Shown: piece after piece, positions 16,789-24,994 of the stretch
Layout: each line of letters begins with the position of its first letter
Numbering within the stretch: position 1 is the first letter of the stretch
NCBI GenBank assembly: GCA_029976025.1
Contig: JARKNX010000218.1
Coordinates: 1-38,219 of the forward strand
DNA: 38,219 nucleotides
From: Aggregatilineales bacterium
GTDB taxonomy: Bacteria > Chloroflexota > Anaerolineae > Aggregatilineales > Ch27
Reading direction: 5' to 3'
Translations under genes and position numbers: made by a program
Notes under the pieces: model-generated
Database searches by the model: none
What the model saw: only the letters and a program-made list of their open reading frames with translations
Told to the model about the DNA's origin: nothing

Positions 16789-19653
16789 ATGAATCGAACC
16801 GCTCGCTGGTTGCTGCTGGTTCTGCTCATGATCAGCGTGATGCCGCTGATGGATGGAGCTGCGTATGCACAAACGGGCACCACGGTCAGCGTGGTGTGCA
16901 ATCAATATCTGCGCGCAGAGCCGATAGATGCTGCTGCGCGTGTGGGGCTGATGAACCCCGGCGAGACCCATGCGGTCCTGGGGCGGTCGGGCGGCTGGTT
17001 ATACATCGAAATCAGCCCGACACTTCAGGGGTGGGCCTATTATGGCAACTGCCTGTATCTGAATGGCGAGCTTGATTCCCTGCCTGTCCTGGATCCGGCG
17101 CAAATTGCTTTGCAGGCCAGCGCCGCGCCTCCGGCGGCAACGGTGGTATGCAATCAATACCTGCGGCGTTATCCCTCTTCGGATGGAATAGTGATCCGCA
17201 TCCTCGGGGTTGGAGAAGCGCTGAGTGTCGGCGGGCGAACGACAGCCGGCGACTGGATGCTGGTCACCACGCGCGACGGTCAGGTCGGCTGGACTGGCTT
17301 CACTAATTGCATCTCAGTGACCGGCAACTTCCTGGCCGCGCCAATCGCTGATCCGGGCGTTACGTACAGCGGCCCACCGGCGATTGATGTGACCTGTGAG
17401 CAGTATGTCCGCGTCCGGCCCAGCACAGAAGCGGCCAGGATAGCCATTATGTATCCGGCGGATGATCTGTGGTCCGTGAACGGGCGCGACGCCAGAGGAT
17501 CGTGGTTTTTTGTCACCAATGCCGATGGCGGATTCACCGGTTGGACGGCTAACAGTAACTGCACCACGCTGCTTGGCGACTTCCGGGCGATTCCGATTGT
17601 CCCGGAAGATACCTTCACGACAATTACCGGCGAGCCGGTAGCCATGCTGGCCTGTTCGCAGTACCTCCGCGCTTTCCCCGCCAATGAAGGCCGGCGCCTG
17701 GCCGTGATGGACCCGAGCTGGGGTGTGCTGAACCTCCTGGGCCGTACCGCCGATTTCGGCTGGGTGTATGTGAATACGGCGGATGGGCAGGAAGGATGGA
17801 CGGCGACCGGCAACTGCCTGGTGGCGCAGGGAAATCTGGCGAGCCTGCCAGTTCTGGAAAGCGCCGGCCTCCTGACTTCTGCCGGCGATCCGACGGTGCG
17901 CATCGTCTGCTCGCAGTATTTGCGCTCTCGTCCGGAGGCGGAAGCGACGCGACTGGCGATCATGAATCCCGGCGAGCTTTATGAGATTGCCGGGCGCTCT
18001 CGCGATGGCAACTGGCTCTACCTGCGTAATGACAGCTTCGAGGGTTGGGCGGCGTGGGGGAACTGCCTGGAGACCCGGGGCAATGTCCAGGCAGCGCCGG
18101 TCGTGGACCTGACTTATACGGGTGAGCCGATCGCTTCTGTCACGTGCACGCAGTACCTGCGGGCGGCGCCCAGCATGGGCGCTCAGACACTGGACCCGAT
18201 GCCCGCGGGGACCGCCCTGCAGATTCTGGGGCGCAGCCAGGATGGCTCATGGGTGTACGTCCAGAAATCCGATGGATCGCAGGGATGGACCGCGCTGGGC
18301 TCCTGCCTGAATGTCCTGGGCAATGTTTACAGCCGGCCAGTTCTTGTGCCGGGTGGATATGATGGCCCGCCCAGAGCCGTTGTTAACTGCTCGCAGTTCC
18401 TGCGGGCGACGCCAAATGATAACGGCGAGAAGCTGATGGTCATCAACGGCGTGGAAGGCCCGCTGTGGATTACTGGCCGCAATGCGAACTCCACCTGGAT
18501 GCAAATCACGCTGGAAGACGGCCGCGTTGGATGGGCAGCGACAGGTATCTGCCTGGGCGTTGAGGGTAACTTCTACACCGTGCCTGAAGTAGCCGTCGTG
18601 CAGGCTGTCCACAGCGGCCCGCCGCTGGCTACAGTGACCTGCTCGCAAAATCTGCGCAGCCTGCCGGATGAGGCGTCGCCGAAGCTGGCTATCCTGAACG
18701 GCACCGAAGGGCTGCTGACAATCACCGGGCGGTCAGCGGACGGCAACTGGATGCAGATCACGCTGGAGAACGGCACGACGGGCTGGGCGGCAACCGGAGT
18801 ATGTCTGGGCGTCGAAGGCGATCTTAACGCAGCGCCGGTGGTGGAGATTACCTCTCCGCTCTACAGCGGCCCGCCGATCGCATCGCTGGCCTGCACACAG
18901 TATCTCCGCGAACAGCCAACTTCAGAAGGCGCCCGGCTGTCCATTTTGCGCCCCGAAGATGGCCTCCTGACCATCCTCGGTCGCAACGAAAACACCTCCT
19001 GGCTGTACATTCAGGCCGCGGATGGCACAGAGGGATGGACCGCCAACGGAACCTGTCTGGTTGTTCAGGGCCGCCTGAATGTGCTGCCAGTTCGCCAGAT
19101 CACGGGGTACAACGGCCCGGCCGTGGCCGATATCGTCTGCGACACCAACCTGCGCCGCACGCCGACCAGGGATGGCGCTATCCTGACTGTGCTCCCGGCT
19201 GATACCGGGCTGTTCAATGTCCTGGCCCGCAATGAAGGCTCCGAATGGCTGCTGTTGGAAGGCTCCAATGGCCTGGCCGGGTGGGTCAGCCTGGGCAGTT
19301 GTGTTCAGACGCAGGGCAACGTGGCCAGCGTCCCTGTGCCCAATACGCTGGTTTCCGATCCATCGTACTGGACGGTGCTTCAGGCGGTCGGGGCTTGCAA
19401 CGGGTCCGACCAGGCCAGCCAGGTTATCGCTTCCTACAACCGCACCGCGCCAATTGGGCCGGTCAGCCGGCGCTGCACCAGCAGCGAAGACGGCCTGCGC
19501 GCCCTGACTCAGTTCCAGGCGGATATCGCTATCGTGGAGGGGGCGTGCCCCGGCTTCCAGCAGGTGACGCTGAGCGGCGGACAGACGCTTTGCCACCGTT
19601 TCCTGCGCACGACGCAGGTGGATGACTTCATGAATTACGCGCGCGGACGGTAG
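16789..19653 (+). CDS. Secreted protein with ten SH3-like repeats, each with a cysteine pair
   Basis: A 954-residue exported protein. The signal peptide is residues 1-28 (hydrophobic core LLLVLLMISVM, likely cut after AYA or AYAQ). Ten repeats of about 79-86 residues follow, each of the form C-x-Q-Y-L-R ... L/I-G-R ... W-L-Y-V ... G-W-T ... N-C-L. Every repeat has two cysteines 51-55 residues apart: 37/88, 121/174, 203/258, 289/343, 374/426, 453/506, 534/588, 618/672, 702/756 and 784/838. The C-terminal 100 residues are unique, with four cysteines (870, 896, 920, 935). ATG 16789 is chosen because GAGAGGA lies just upstream and the signal peptide begins there. Repeats resemble bacterial SH3 domains; the ligand is unknown. 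Confidence 0.82.
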   Translation: MNRTARWLLLVLLMISVMPLMDGAAYAQTGTTVSVVCNQYLRAEPIDAAARVGLMNPGETHAVLGRSGGWLYIEISPTLQGWAYYGNCLYLNGELDSLPVLDPAQIALQASAAPPAATVVCNQYLRRYPSSDGIVIRILGVGEALSVGGRTTAGDWMLVTTRDGQVGWTGFTNCISVTGNFLAAPIADPGVTYSGPPAIDVTCEQYVRVRPSTEAARIAIMYPADDLWSVNGRDARGSWFFVTNADGGFTGWTANSNCTTLLGDFRAIPIVPEDTFTTITGEPVAMLACSQYLRAFPANEGRRLAVMDPSWGVLNLLGRTADFGWVYVNTADGQEGWTATGNCLVAQGNLASLPVLESAGLLTSAGDPTVRIVCSQYLRSRPEAEATRLAIMNPGELYEIAGRSRDGNWLYLRNDSFEGWAAWGNCLETRGNVQAAPVVDLTYTGEPIASVTCTQYLRAAPSMGAQTLDPMPAGTALQILGRSQDGSWVYVQKSDGSQGWTALGSCLNVLGNVYSRPVLVPGGYDGPPRAVVNCSQFLRATPNDNGEKLMVINGVEGPLWITGRNANSTWMQITLEDGRVGWAATGICLGVEGNFYTVPEVAVVQAVHSGPPLATVTCSQNLRSLPDEASPKLAILNGTEGLLTITGRSADGNWMQITLENGTTGWAATGVCLGVEGDLNAAPVVEITSPLYSGPPIASLACTQYLREQPTSEGARLSILRPEDGLLTILGRNENTSWLYIQAADGTEGWTANGTCLVVQGRLNVLPVRQITGYNGPAVADIVCDTNLRRTPTRDGAILTVLPADTGLFNVLARNEGSEWLLLEGSNGLAGWVSLGSCVQTQGNVASVPVPNTLVSDPSYWTVLQAVGACNGSDQASQVIASYNRTAPIGPVSRRCTSSEDGLRALTQFQADIAIVEGACPGFQQVTLSGGQTLCHRFLRTTQVDDFMNYARGR
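16888..19350 (+). repeat. Ten diverged tandem coding repeats, about 250 bp each
   Basis: The period is 237-258 bp, measured between the first cysteine codons of successive repeats. Repeats 7 and 8 are the most alike (WMQITLE and GLGVEG-type segments shared). The DNA has diverged, so this is old duplication and not a recent slippage array. Confidence 0.85.
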
Positions 19654-19682
19654 CGCCCGCATAGTCAGCATAAGTTACGAAG

Positions 19683-19717
19683 AGGGAGGGGCGCTGTGAA
19701 GCGCCCCTTCTTTCATC
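19683..19717 (+). terminator. Rho-independent terminator of the SH3-repeat gene
   Basis: GGGGCGC and GCGCCCC pair around a 6-nt loop, the stem extending with further A-T and G-T pairs, followed by a T-rich tail. It lies 30 nt after the stop codon. A possible GTG start at 19696 falls in its loop, which argues against that start for the next gene. Confidence 0.8.
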
Positions 19718-19740
19718 CTGATCTTGAAAGGGTGTGCCGG

Positions 19741-20517
19741 ATGCCAGCGCCATTTACTGCGGCGGCGTATGAACGCCTGTGTCGCGCCGTCAGAGATTCC
19801 GGGCTTCGCCCGTTGCGGGTTGTCGATTATCTTGAGGCACGCCCCCGGACCGGCTTTGTGATTTTGCGTTACGATGTGGACGCCCGGCCCGATCACGCGG
19901 TGTGGATGGCACATCTTCTGTATCGTCACGGCTTATGCGGCTCGTTTTACTGGCATGCTGCGCCGCCCCGCCTGCATCGTCTCGATTGCATGAGAGAAGT
20001 GGCGGCGCTTGGACATGAACTCGGCTACCATCATGACGCGCTCGCTCGCTGCAAAGGGGATATCGAGGCCGCCGCGACGCAGTTCGCCCGGGACATAGCG
20101 ACTTTCCGGGCCGAGGGATTCGATATCCGGACGGCGGCGGCTCACGGCTCCCCCGGATTTGACACCCAGCAGTTGCTCCGGGAACGGCCCGATTTGCTGG
20201 CCGCCTGTGCTCTGACCGGCGAAGCCTATGCCAGCATTGACTTCTCCCACGTGCAATATATCAGCGACGCGGGGTGGGCGTGGCGAAAGTTTCCGCTGCG
20301 CGTTGATGCGCAGCAGGTGCGGGCTGAGAGGGGGGCGGGCAGCTTCCCGGTGCTGCGCGATGCAGACGTGCTTTTGCTGCTGGCCGACACGACGGCGCGC
20401 CTGTATCTTAACACCCACCCGGAGCTGTGGTTCGCTTCCGCCTGGGAGGCGCGTTTCCGGCGCTGGCGTCGCCGGGCCGGGCGGGGCGTGCAGCAGATGT
20501 TGCGCGGACGGGGGTAG
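19741..20517 (+). CDS. NodB-like polysaccharide deacetylase-related protein
   Basis: A 258-residue protein of the polysaccharide deacetylase-like superfamily. RYDVDARPDHAVWMAHLLYRHGL contains the D-V-D metal/active-site motif seen in this superfamily, followed by GSFYWH and LGHELGYHHDAL with the His residues that bind the metal. AAHGSPGFD is a further conserved-looking loop. No signal peptide is visible. The start is ATG 19741; an alternative GTG at 19696 lies inside the upstream terminator. The gene ends 11 nt before a flippase, which suggests a role in surface-glycan modification. The exact substrate is unknown. Confidence 0.72.
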   Translation: MPAPFTAAAYERLCRAVRDSGLRPLRVVDYLEARPRTGFVILRYDVDARPDHAVWMAHLLYRHGLCGSFYWHAAPPRLHRLDCMREVAALGHELGYHHDALARCKGDIEAAATQFARDIATFRAEGFDIRTAAAHGSPGFDTQQLLRERPDLLAACALTGEAYASIDFSHVQYISDAGWAWRKFPLRVDAQQVRAERGAGSFPVLRDADVLLLLADTTARLYLNTHPELWFASAWEARFRRWRRRAGRGVQQMLRGRG

Positions 20518-20528
20518 CGCGGCGGACC

Positions 20529-21971
20529 ATGCAAAAGCAGCGACTGCGCCAGTTCGGTATTGAAACCGCGATTTATGCCGCCGTCCTGATCGTCGTGCGG
20601 CTGCTGGCTATGATCGCGATCGCCGTCTACGCCCGATGGCTTCTGCCAGATGAGCTGGGCCTGCTCGATATCAGCCTGGCGGTGCAGGCCCTGCTGCTGG
20701 CGCTGGGGGCGCTGGGGCTGCGGGCGGCTATCAAGCTCTTCTGGTTTGAGGACGCTGATCCGCGGGCGGCGAATACCACGGCGCTGGTTGCGCAAAGCGT
20801 GGCAGCCTCCACCCTGGCAGTCGGGGGTATGATTCTGGCTCCCGCTATGAGTGCGATCCTGCTGGGCGGGGAGGCCCGATTCGTGGTCTTTGTGCTGGCT
20901 TCAGCGACTGTCCCGTTCATCCTGATGCAGGACTACACCGCCGGGATGCTGCGCGTGGTGCAGCGGCCCTGGTCTTTCGCCCTGGTGGTCGTGGGGACGG
21001 CAGCGCTTCAGGCCGGACTGGGAATCTGGCTGGTGGCGGGGCAGGGGCTGGGCGCCGAGGGCATCCTGCTGGGAGGGCTGGCGGCGCAGATTGCAACGGC
21101 GCTGGCGGGCCTGTGGCTGATTCGACGGACACTGTCCCGGCGCTTTTCAGCGGTCTCACTGCGCAGCATGCTGGTGTACGGCGTGCCACTCGTGCCTGTG
21201 GACCTGCTGCGGTGGACGACGGCGAATGTCAGCCGTATTTTCTTCGGGTTCTACGGATTGCTGGCAGCGGCGGGCGTCTTCGGGATTGGCTTCCGGATCG
21301 GCGTGCTGGTGCTGGTGGCAACCCAGGCTTTTGAATTGAGCTGGGTGCCGTTTGCCCTTTCGGTCGGGCAGCAGCAAGATGCACCCGCTCTCTACGCGCG
21401 CGGCGCGCTGATGTATGCCCTCCTGGTGGGCACAATAACGGGGGCAGTGGGGTTGTTTGCCGGAGAGCTTACAACCATCCTGGCTGCACCTGCTTATGCG
21501 GAGGCGGCGGCGCTCGTGCCGCTGATCGGGCTGGCCCATGCCGCCGGAGGGAGCGTGACGGTCCTGGGCATTAGCGCCCTGGTCACCCGCCGGACCGGAC
21601 GCCTGAGCGCCGCGGTCGCCGTCGGGGCGGCGACAACGCTGCTGTTGACGATCCCTGGCATTGGCGCGTTTGGCGCTGCTGGCGCCGCCTGGAGCCTGCT
21701 GGCCGGCCAGGTTGTCGGCGCTGCCCTTCTGGTTGCGCTGACCCGGGGCCTGCTGCCTGTCCCTTATAACTGGCGGATTCTGGGCCTGATAGTGATTCTC
21801 ACGGCCGGCCTGTGCCTGCTGGGCGCCGTCTGGCCGGCCATGCCCATACTCGTATCTGTCGCGCTGAAAGGGGCGATCCTGATTCTGGGACTCCTCGGGC
21901 TGGGGCGGGCGACCGGCATAGTGGGCCGGGAGGACCTGAGGCGATTACTCCGGCGGCTGGTAAGCCAGTAG
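20529..21971 (+). CDS. Polysaccharide/lipid-linked oligosaccharide flippase (Wzx-like, MOP superfamily)
   Basis: A 480-residue integral membrane protein with about 12-14 hydrophobic helices. The N-terminal ETAIYAAVLIVVRLLAMIAI and YARWLLPDELGLLDI match the O-antigen flippase pattern, in which helix 1 is followed by a loop containing a Pro and Gly-rich turn. It would flip lipid-linked glycans across the membrane. The start is ATG 20529; the frame is open further upstream but overlaps the deacetylase gene. It is 11 nt after that gene. Its last 27 nt overlap the convergent thioredoxin-like gene. Confidence 0.85.
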   Translation: MQKQRLRQFGIETAIYAAVLIVVRLLAMIAIAVYARWLLPDELGLLDISLAVQALLLALGALGLRAAIKLFWFEDADPRAANTTALVAQSVAASTLAVGGMILAPAMSAILLGGEARFVVFVLASATVPFILMQDYTAGMLRVVQRPWSFALVVVGTAALQAGLGIWLVAGQGLGAEGILLGGLAAQIATALAGLWLIRRTLSRRFSAVSLRSMLVYGVPLVPVDLLRWTTANVSRIFFGFYGLLAAAGVFGIGFRIGVLVLVATQAFELSWVPFALSVGQQQDAPALYARGALMYALLVGTITGAVGLFAGELTTILAAPAYAEAAALVPLIGLAHAAGGSVTVLGISALVTRRTGRLSAAVAVGAATTLLLTIPGIGAFGAAGAAWSLLAGQVVGAALLVALTRGLLPVPYNWRILGLIVILTAGLCLLGAVWPAMPILVSVALKGAILILGLLGLGRATGIVGREDLRRLLRRLVSQ

Positions 21972-22388
21972 CGCAGCTTCGCGCAGGGCGTTGACCTGCG
22001 GAAGGCCAGCCTGCGTCATGATAATGTTGCGGCTTCGATCCAGCACCAGAAAGGCGGGCACTGACCGCACTCCGTAGGAAGCGGCGATTGCACGCCCCGG
22101 CTCGCTGAGGATATCGATTCGAATCACCTGCGCCCGCCCGATCAGATCAGCTTCCAGCCCGTCCACGACGGGCTTTGAGAGCAGACACGGCGTTCAGAGA
22201 TTGGAGTAAAAAGAGAGGACGGTCGGCTGCCCGTTCGCCAGCAATGATTCGAAATCTCCGAGGGAATCCAGCGGCGTAGGCGTTGTGAACAGGAAAATAC
22301 GCACCAGAATCAGCAATATCAGCAGCACCAGCAGGGTGGTGATATTGGGGTGGCGCCGAAAAAATCCAAACCGTTCAGCTCGAGTCAC
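21945..22388 (-). CDS. Candidate selenoprotein: membrane-anchored thioredoxin-like protein with in-frame UGA (UxxC)
   Basis: Read straight through, this is one 147-residue frame with a single internal TGA at 22194-22196. The start is GTG 22388 with AGGAG 8 nt upstream. A basic N-terminus and one helix (about 16-34) would place the C-terminus outside the membrane. The thioredoxin core follows: QPTVLSFYSNL, then U65-T-P-C68, then LLSKPVVDGLE, VIRIDIL and YGVRSVPAFLVLD with cis-Pro111. The UGA falls precisely at the first cysteine position of the CxxC motif. The frame is open and domain-like on both sides and the rest shows no decay. TGA is used as a normal stop by other genes here (hpt, greA), so it is not a reassigned code. 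Alternatives are a point nonsense mutation or a sequencing error. Confidence 0.72.
22156..22174 (-). promoter_or_regulatory. Candidate bacterial SECIS hairpin
   Basis: Minus-strand RNA: AGCCCGUC pairs perfectly with GACGGGCU around the loop GUG. The loop begins 28 nt after the UGA, so 27 nt lie between. As I recall the published bacterial SECIS consensus, it needs a small apical loop with G near its start, a stem of several base pairs and a UGA-to-loop spacing of about 16-37 nt; this hairpin satisfies each. Confidence 0.6.
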
Positions 22389-22418
22389 GCCTGTCTCCTC
22401 TCAGGTCATCAACAGCCT

Positions 22419-22447
22419 CGCCGGAGTTTCCCGGCGGGCTACCCGCC
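22419..22447 (-). other. Two overlapping, mutually exclusive hairpins after hutI
   Basis: CGCCGG/CCGGCG (22419-22436, 6-nt loop) and GGCGGG/CCCGCC (22433-22447, 3-nt loop) share four bases, so only one can form at a time. They fill the 60-nt gap between hutI and the thioredoxin-like gene. No T run follows. Confidence 0.35.
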
Positions 22448-22448
22448 C

Positions 22449-23741
22449 TCAGTTCTGAAATATAACACCTTCCGGGTGAACTATCTGGCCGCCGATAATC
22501 ACCTGCTCCACCAGATTCACGCCAAAGTGATAGCCCAGCTCGCGATAATCGCCTGGCTCCCAGATGACGAGATCAGCGACATATCCCGGCTGCAGACTGC
22601 CGACATAACGCCCCATGTTCACTGCCCAGGCGGCATTGAGGGTGCAGGCGACCAGGGCCTGGGCCGGAGTCAACCGGTGGTACCGCGTCGCCAGGGCGAG
22701 CACAAACTGCATGTTTTCTGTCCAGGCCGGGCCGGGGTTGCAGTCTGTAGCCAGGGCGAGGATAGCGCCAGCATCCAGCAGTTTGTGGGCCGGGGGGTAG
22801 TGACTGGCTCCCAGCCCGAACGGCGTAGTCGGCAGGGAGACGGCGACTGTGTCGCTGCCGCCGATCAGGGCGATTTCTTCGTCAGAGGTAACATCAAGAT
22901 GATCGAGCGAGACCGCGCCAAGCTCTACCCCCAGCCGCGCGCCCCCCAGATTGTCAAATTCATCCACATGAATCTTGAGCTTCAGGCCCATCTGCTGCGC
23001 CGCTTGCAGGATACGACGAGTCTGCGCGAGGGAGAAGGCGCCCGTCTCACAGAAGACGTCGCAGAACAGGTCGCCGGGCCAGCGCTCTGCCCTCCAGGCG
23101 GCGACGGCGGGCAGCATCTCCTCTACGACCAGCCACACATACCCGTCCGGATCGTCGATATATTCGGCGGGGAAGGCGTGCGCGCCCAGGAAAGTAGGCA
23201 CAATGCGAACCGGGCGCTTTGAGGCCAGGGCGACGATCGCATCCAGCATCTTGATCTCAGCAGCGGTTTCCAGCCCGTAACCGGACTTGATCTCAATTGT
23301 CGTCGTGCCATGCGCCAGCGCGGTATCCAGGCGGGGCAGGGCGGCGCGGATCAGCTCATCCAGAGAGGCGGCGCGGGTGGCGCGTGTGGTATGGGCAATC
23401 CCGCCGCCCTCAGCCATGATCTCCTGATAGGTGGCGCCGGCGATCCGCCGCTCGAATTCGGCTGCCCGGTCGCCAGCCCATACCAGATGGGTGTGCGGGT
23501 CCACCAGGCCCGGCGTGATCAGGCGCCCGGCGGCGTCGATCACCTTTGTGGCAGTGTAGGTGCTCTCTATTGCCGCAGTCGTTCCGGTGGCTGCGATCAG
23601 GCCATCCCGGATAGCCACCGCGCCGTGCTCGATCAAACCCAGATCACCCAGCGCGTGGCCACGCTGGGGACCTCCGTTATGGGTCGGGATGGTACAGATC
23701 TGTCGGGCATTGGTGATGAGCAGGTCCGCCTGCTGCTTCAT
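22449..23741 (-). CDS. hutI: Imidazolonepropionase
   Basis: Third step of histidine degradation: hydrolyses 4-imidazolone-5-propanoate to N-formimino-L-glutamate. It is an amidohydrolase-fold enzyme of 430 residues. Metal ligands and substrate residues are seen in DPHTHLVWAGDR, GGGIAHTTRATRAAS, HGTTTIEIKSGYGL, FLGAHAFP, KIHVDEF, LDHLDV and ATDCNPG. The start is ATG 23741; a TTG six codons upstream is less likely. The usual partners hutH and hutU are not in the window. The downstream thioredoxin-like gene lies 60 nt away on the same strand. Confidence 0.95.
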   Translation of the reverse strand: MKQQADLLITNARQICTIPTHNGGPQRGHALGDLGLIEHGAVAIRDGLIAATGTTAAIESTYTATKVIDAAGRLITPGLVDPHTHLVWAGDRAAEFERRIAGATYQEIMAEGGGIAHTTRATRAASLDELIRAALPRLDTALAHGTTTIEIKSGYGLETAAEIKMLDAIVALASKRPVRIVPTFLGAHAFPAEYIDDPDGYVWLVVEEMLPAVAAWRAERWPGDLFCDVFCETGAFSLAQTRRILQAAQQMGLKLKIHVDEFDNLGGARLGVELGAVSLDHLDVTSDEEIALIGGSDTVAVSLPTTPFGLGASHYPPAHKLLDAGAILALATDCNPGPAWTENMQFVLALATRYHRLTPAQALVACTLNAAWAVNMGRYVGSLQPGYVADLVIWEPGDYRELGYHFGVNLVEQVIIGGQIVHPEGVIFQN

Positions 23742-23927
23742 AGGTAACCCCCGCGCCAATTGTGCATACTTCGTGAGAGTTCAGTGCGGGGAGATTGTAG
23801 CGCATTTATCGGCATTGCGTGGCAGTCCGTAGGGCAGGCGGCAGGCGCCGGACCAGTACAGCCGGCGGAACTGTGGCATACTGGGAAGCACATTGATGCT
23901 TTCGTCCACGTTACAGGAGCGAGTAAA

Positions 23928-24962
23928 ATGCGTCGAATACTGCTTCTGGCGCTCATGGCGGTGATGTTGAATACGGCGCCGGCGCTGGCACAGGGCGGTG
24001 AGACCGGCCTGCCGTCCGCGGCGCGGCTGGAAGGCTTCCGCCATGAATATCAGGGCTGGAATAACTGCGGGCCGGCGACGCTGGCTATAACGCTCAGCTA
24101 CTATAGCTGGCCCGGCGATCAGTTCACGGCGGCGGTCTGGCTCAAGCCCAACCCGGAAGATAAGAATGTCAGCGCCTGGCAGATGGCGGAATATGTGGAT
24201 CGCTTCACAGAAGAGCGGGCGCTCGTGCGTTACGGAGGGGACCTGAATCTGCTGCGCCGGCTGATCGTGAATGGCTTCCCCGTTGTGGTGACCGCGGGTT
24301 ACGAACCGGAAGGGTACGACTGGATGGGCCACTACCTGCTGGCGATGGGTTACGATGACGACGCCGGCACAATCCTGACCCAGGATACGTTTCTGGGGCC
24401 GGATACCCTGTACTCGCAGGAGGAATTTGACCGCTTCTGGAGGCATTTCAACCGGCAGTATCTCGTTGTCTACCCGCCGGAGCGCGAAGCAGAACTCCTG
24501 GCTTTGCTGGGCGATCAGGCTGATCCGCAGCAGAATGCCGCTCACGCTCTGGATGTCGCCCGGCAGGAGGCGGCGGCCAACACCGACGATCCATTCGCCT
24601 GGTTCAACATGGGGACCAGCTTTGAGCTGCTGGGGATGTACGCGCAGGCGGCAGTCGCCTTCGATCAGGCGCGCAACGCCGGGGAGGGCCTGCCCTGGCG
24701 GATGCTGTGGTATCAGTTTGGCCCATTCGAGGCTTACTACCACACGGGCCGTTTCCAGGATGTCCTGGACCTGGCGGCATATAATCTGGCCACGACCCCC
24801 GATGGTGAGCACCCGATCGAGGAAACTTACTATTATGCTGGCCTGGCCCGGGAGGCGCTTGGAGAGCATGATCGGGCGGTGAGCAATCTGCGGCAGGCGG
24901 TATTCCTGAATCCTAACTTTGCCCCTGCTGTTGAAGCTCTGACTGATATTGCCGGCGGATGA
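23928..24962 (+). CDS. Secreted C39-like cysteine peptidase with TPR region
   Basis: A 344-residue exported protein. A signal peptide (about 1-22, ending LAQG) is followed by a peptidase C39-like fold: the nucleophile Cys47 in GWNNCGPATLAITL, His135 in WMGHYLLAMGYDD and Asp153 in LTQDTFLGPDT. The C-terminal half (about 190-344) is helical with TPR-like units (AWFNMGTSFELLGMYAQAAVAF, YYYAGLAREALGEHDRAVSN). AGGAG is 9 nt before ATG 23928. Whether it is a peptidase or a related bacteriocin-leader-type domain is open; the catalytic residues are present. It is divergent from hutI. Confidence 0.8.
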   Translation: MRRILLLALMAVMLNTAPALAQGGETGLPSAARLEGFRHEYQGWNNCGPATLAITLSYYSWPGDQFTAAVWLKPNPEDKNVSAWQMAEYVDRFTEERALVRYGGDLNLLRRLIVNGFPVVVTAGYEPEGYDWMGHYLLAMGYDDDAGTILTQDTFLGPDTLYSQEEFDRFWRHFNRQYLVVYPPEREAELLALLGDQADPQQNAAHALDVARQEAAANTDDPFAWFNMGTSFELLGMYAQAAVAFDQARNAGEGLPWRMLWYQFGPFEAYYHTGRFQDVLDLAAYNLATTPDGEHPIEETYYYAGLAREALGEHDRAVSNLRQAVFLNPNFAPAVEALTDIAGG

Positions 24963-24994
24963 TACGCCGACATTCATAACCTGGATCAGATTCG

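Noticed and set aside
19696-19740. Extension of the deacetylase-like gene to GTG 19696 with a strong SD-like GGGAGGGG.
   Set aside because: The GTG and the SD-like bases are part of a clear terminator stem-loop; the G-rich run is explained by the stem.
21945-22388. Interpretation of the thioredoxin-like locus as two separate small genes, or as a pseudogene.
   Set aside because: The halves are in the same frame, join at the redox motif and together make one complete domain; no other disruption is present. A pseudogene cannot be excluded without genome data.
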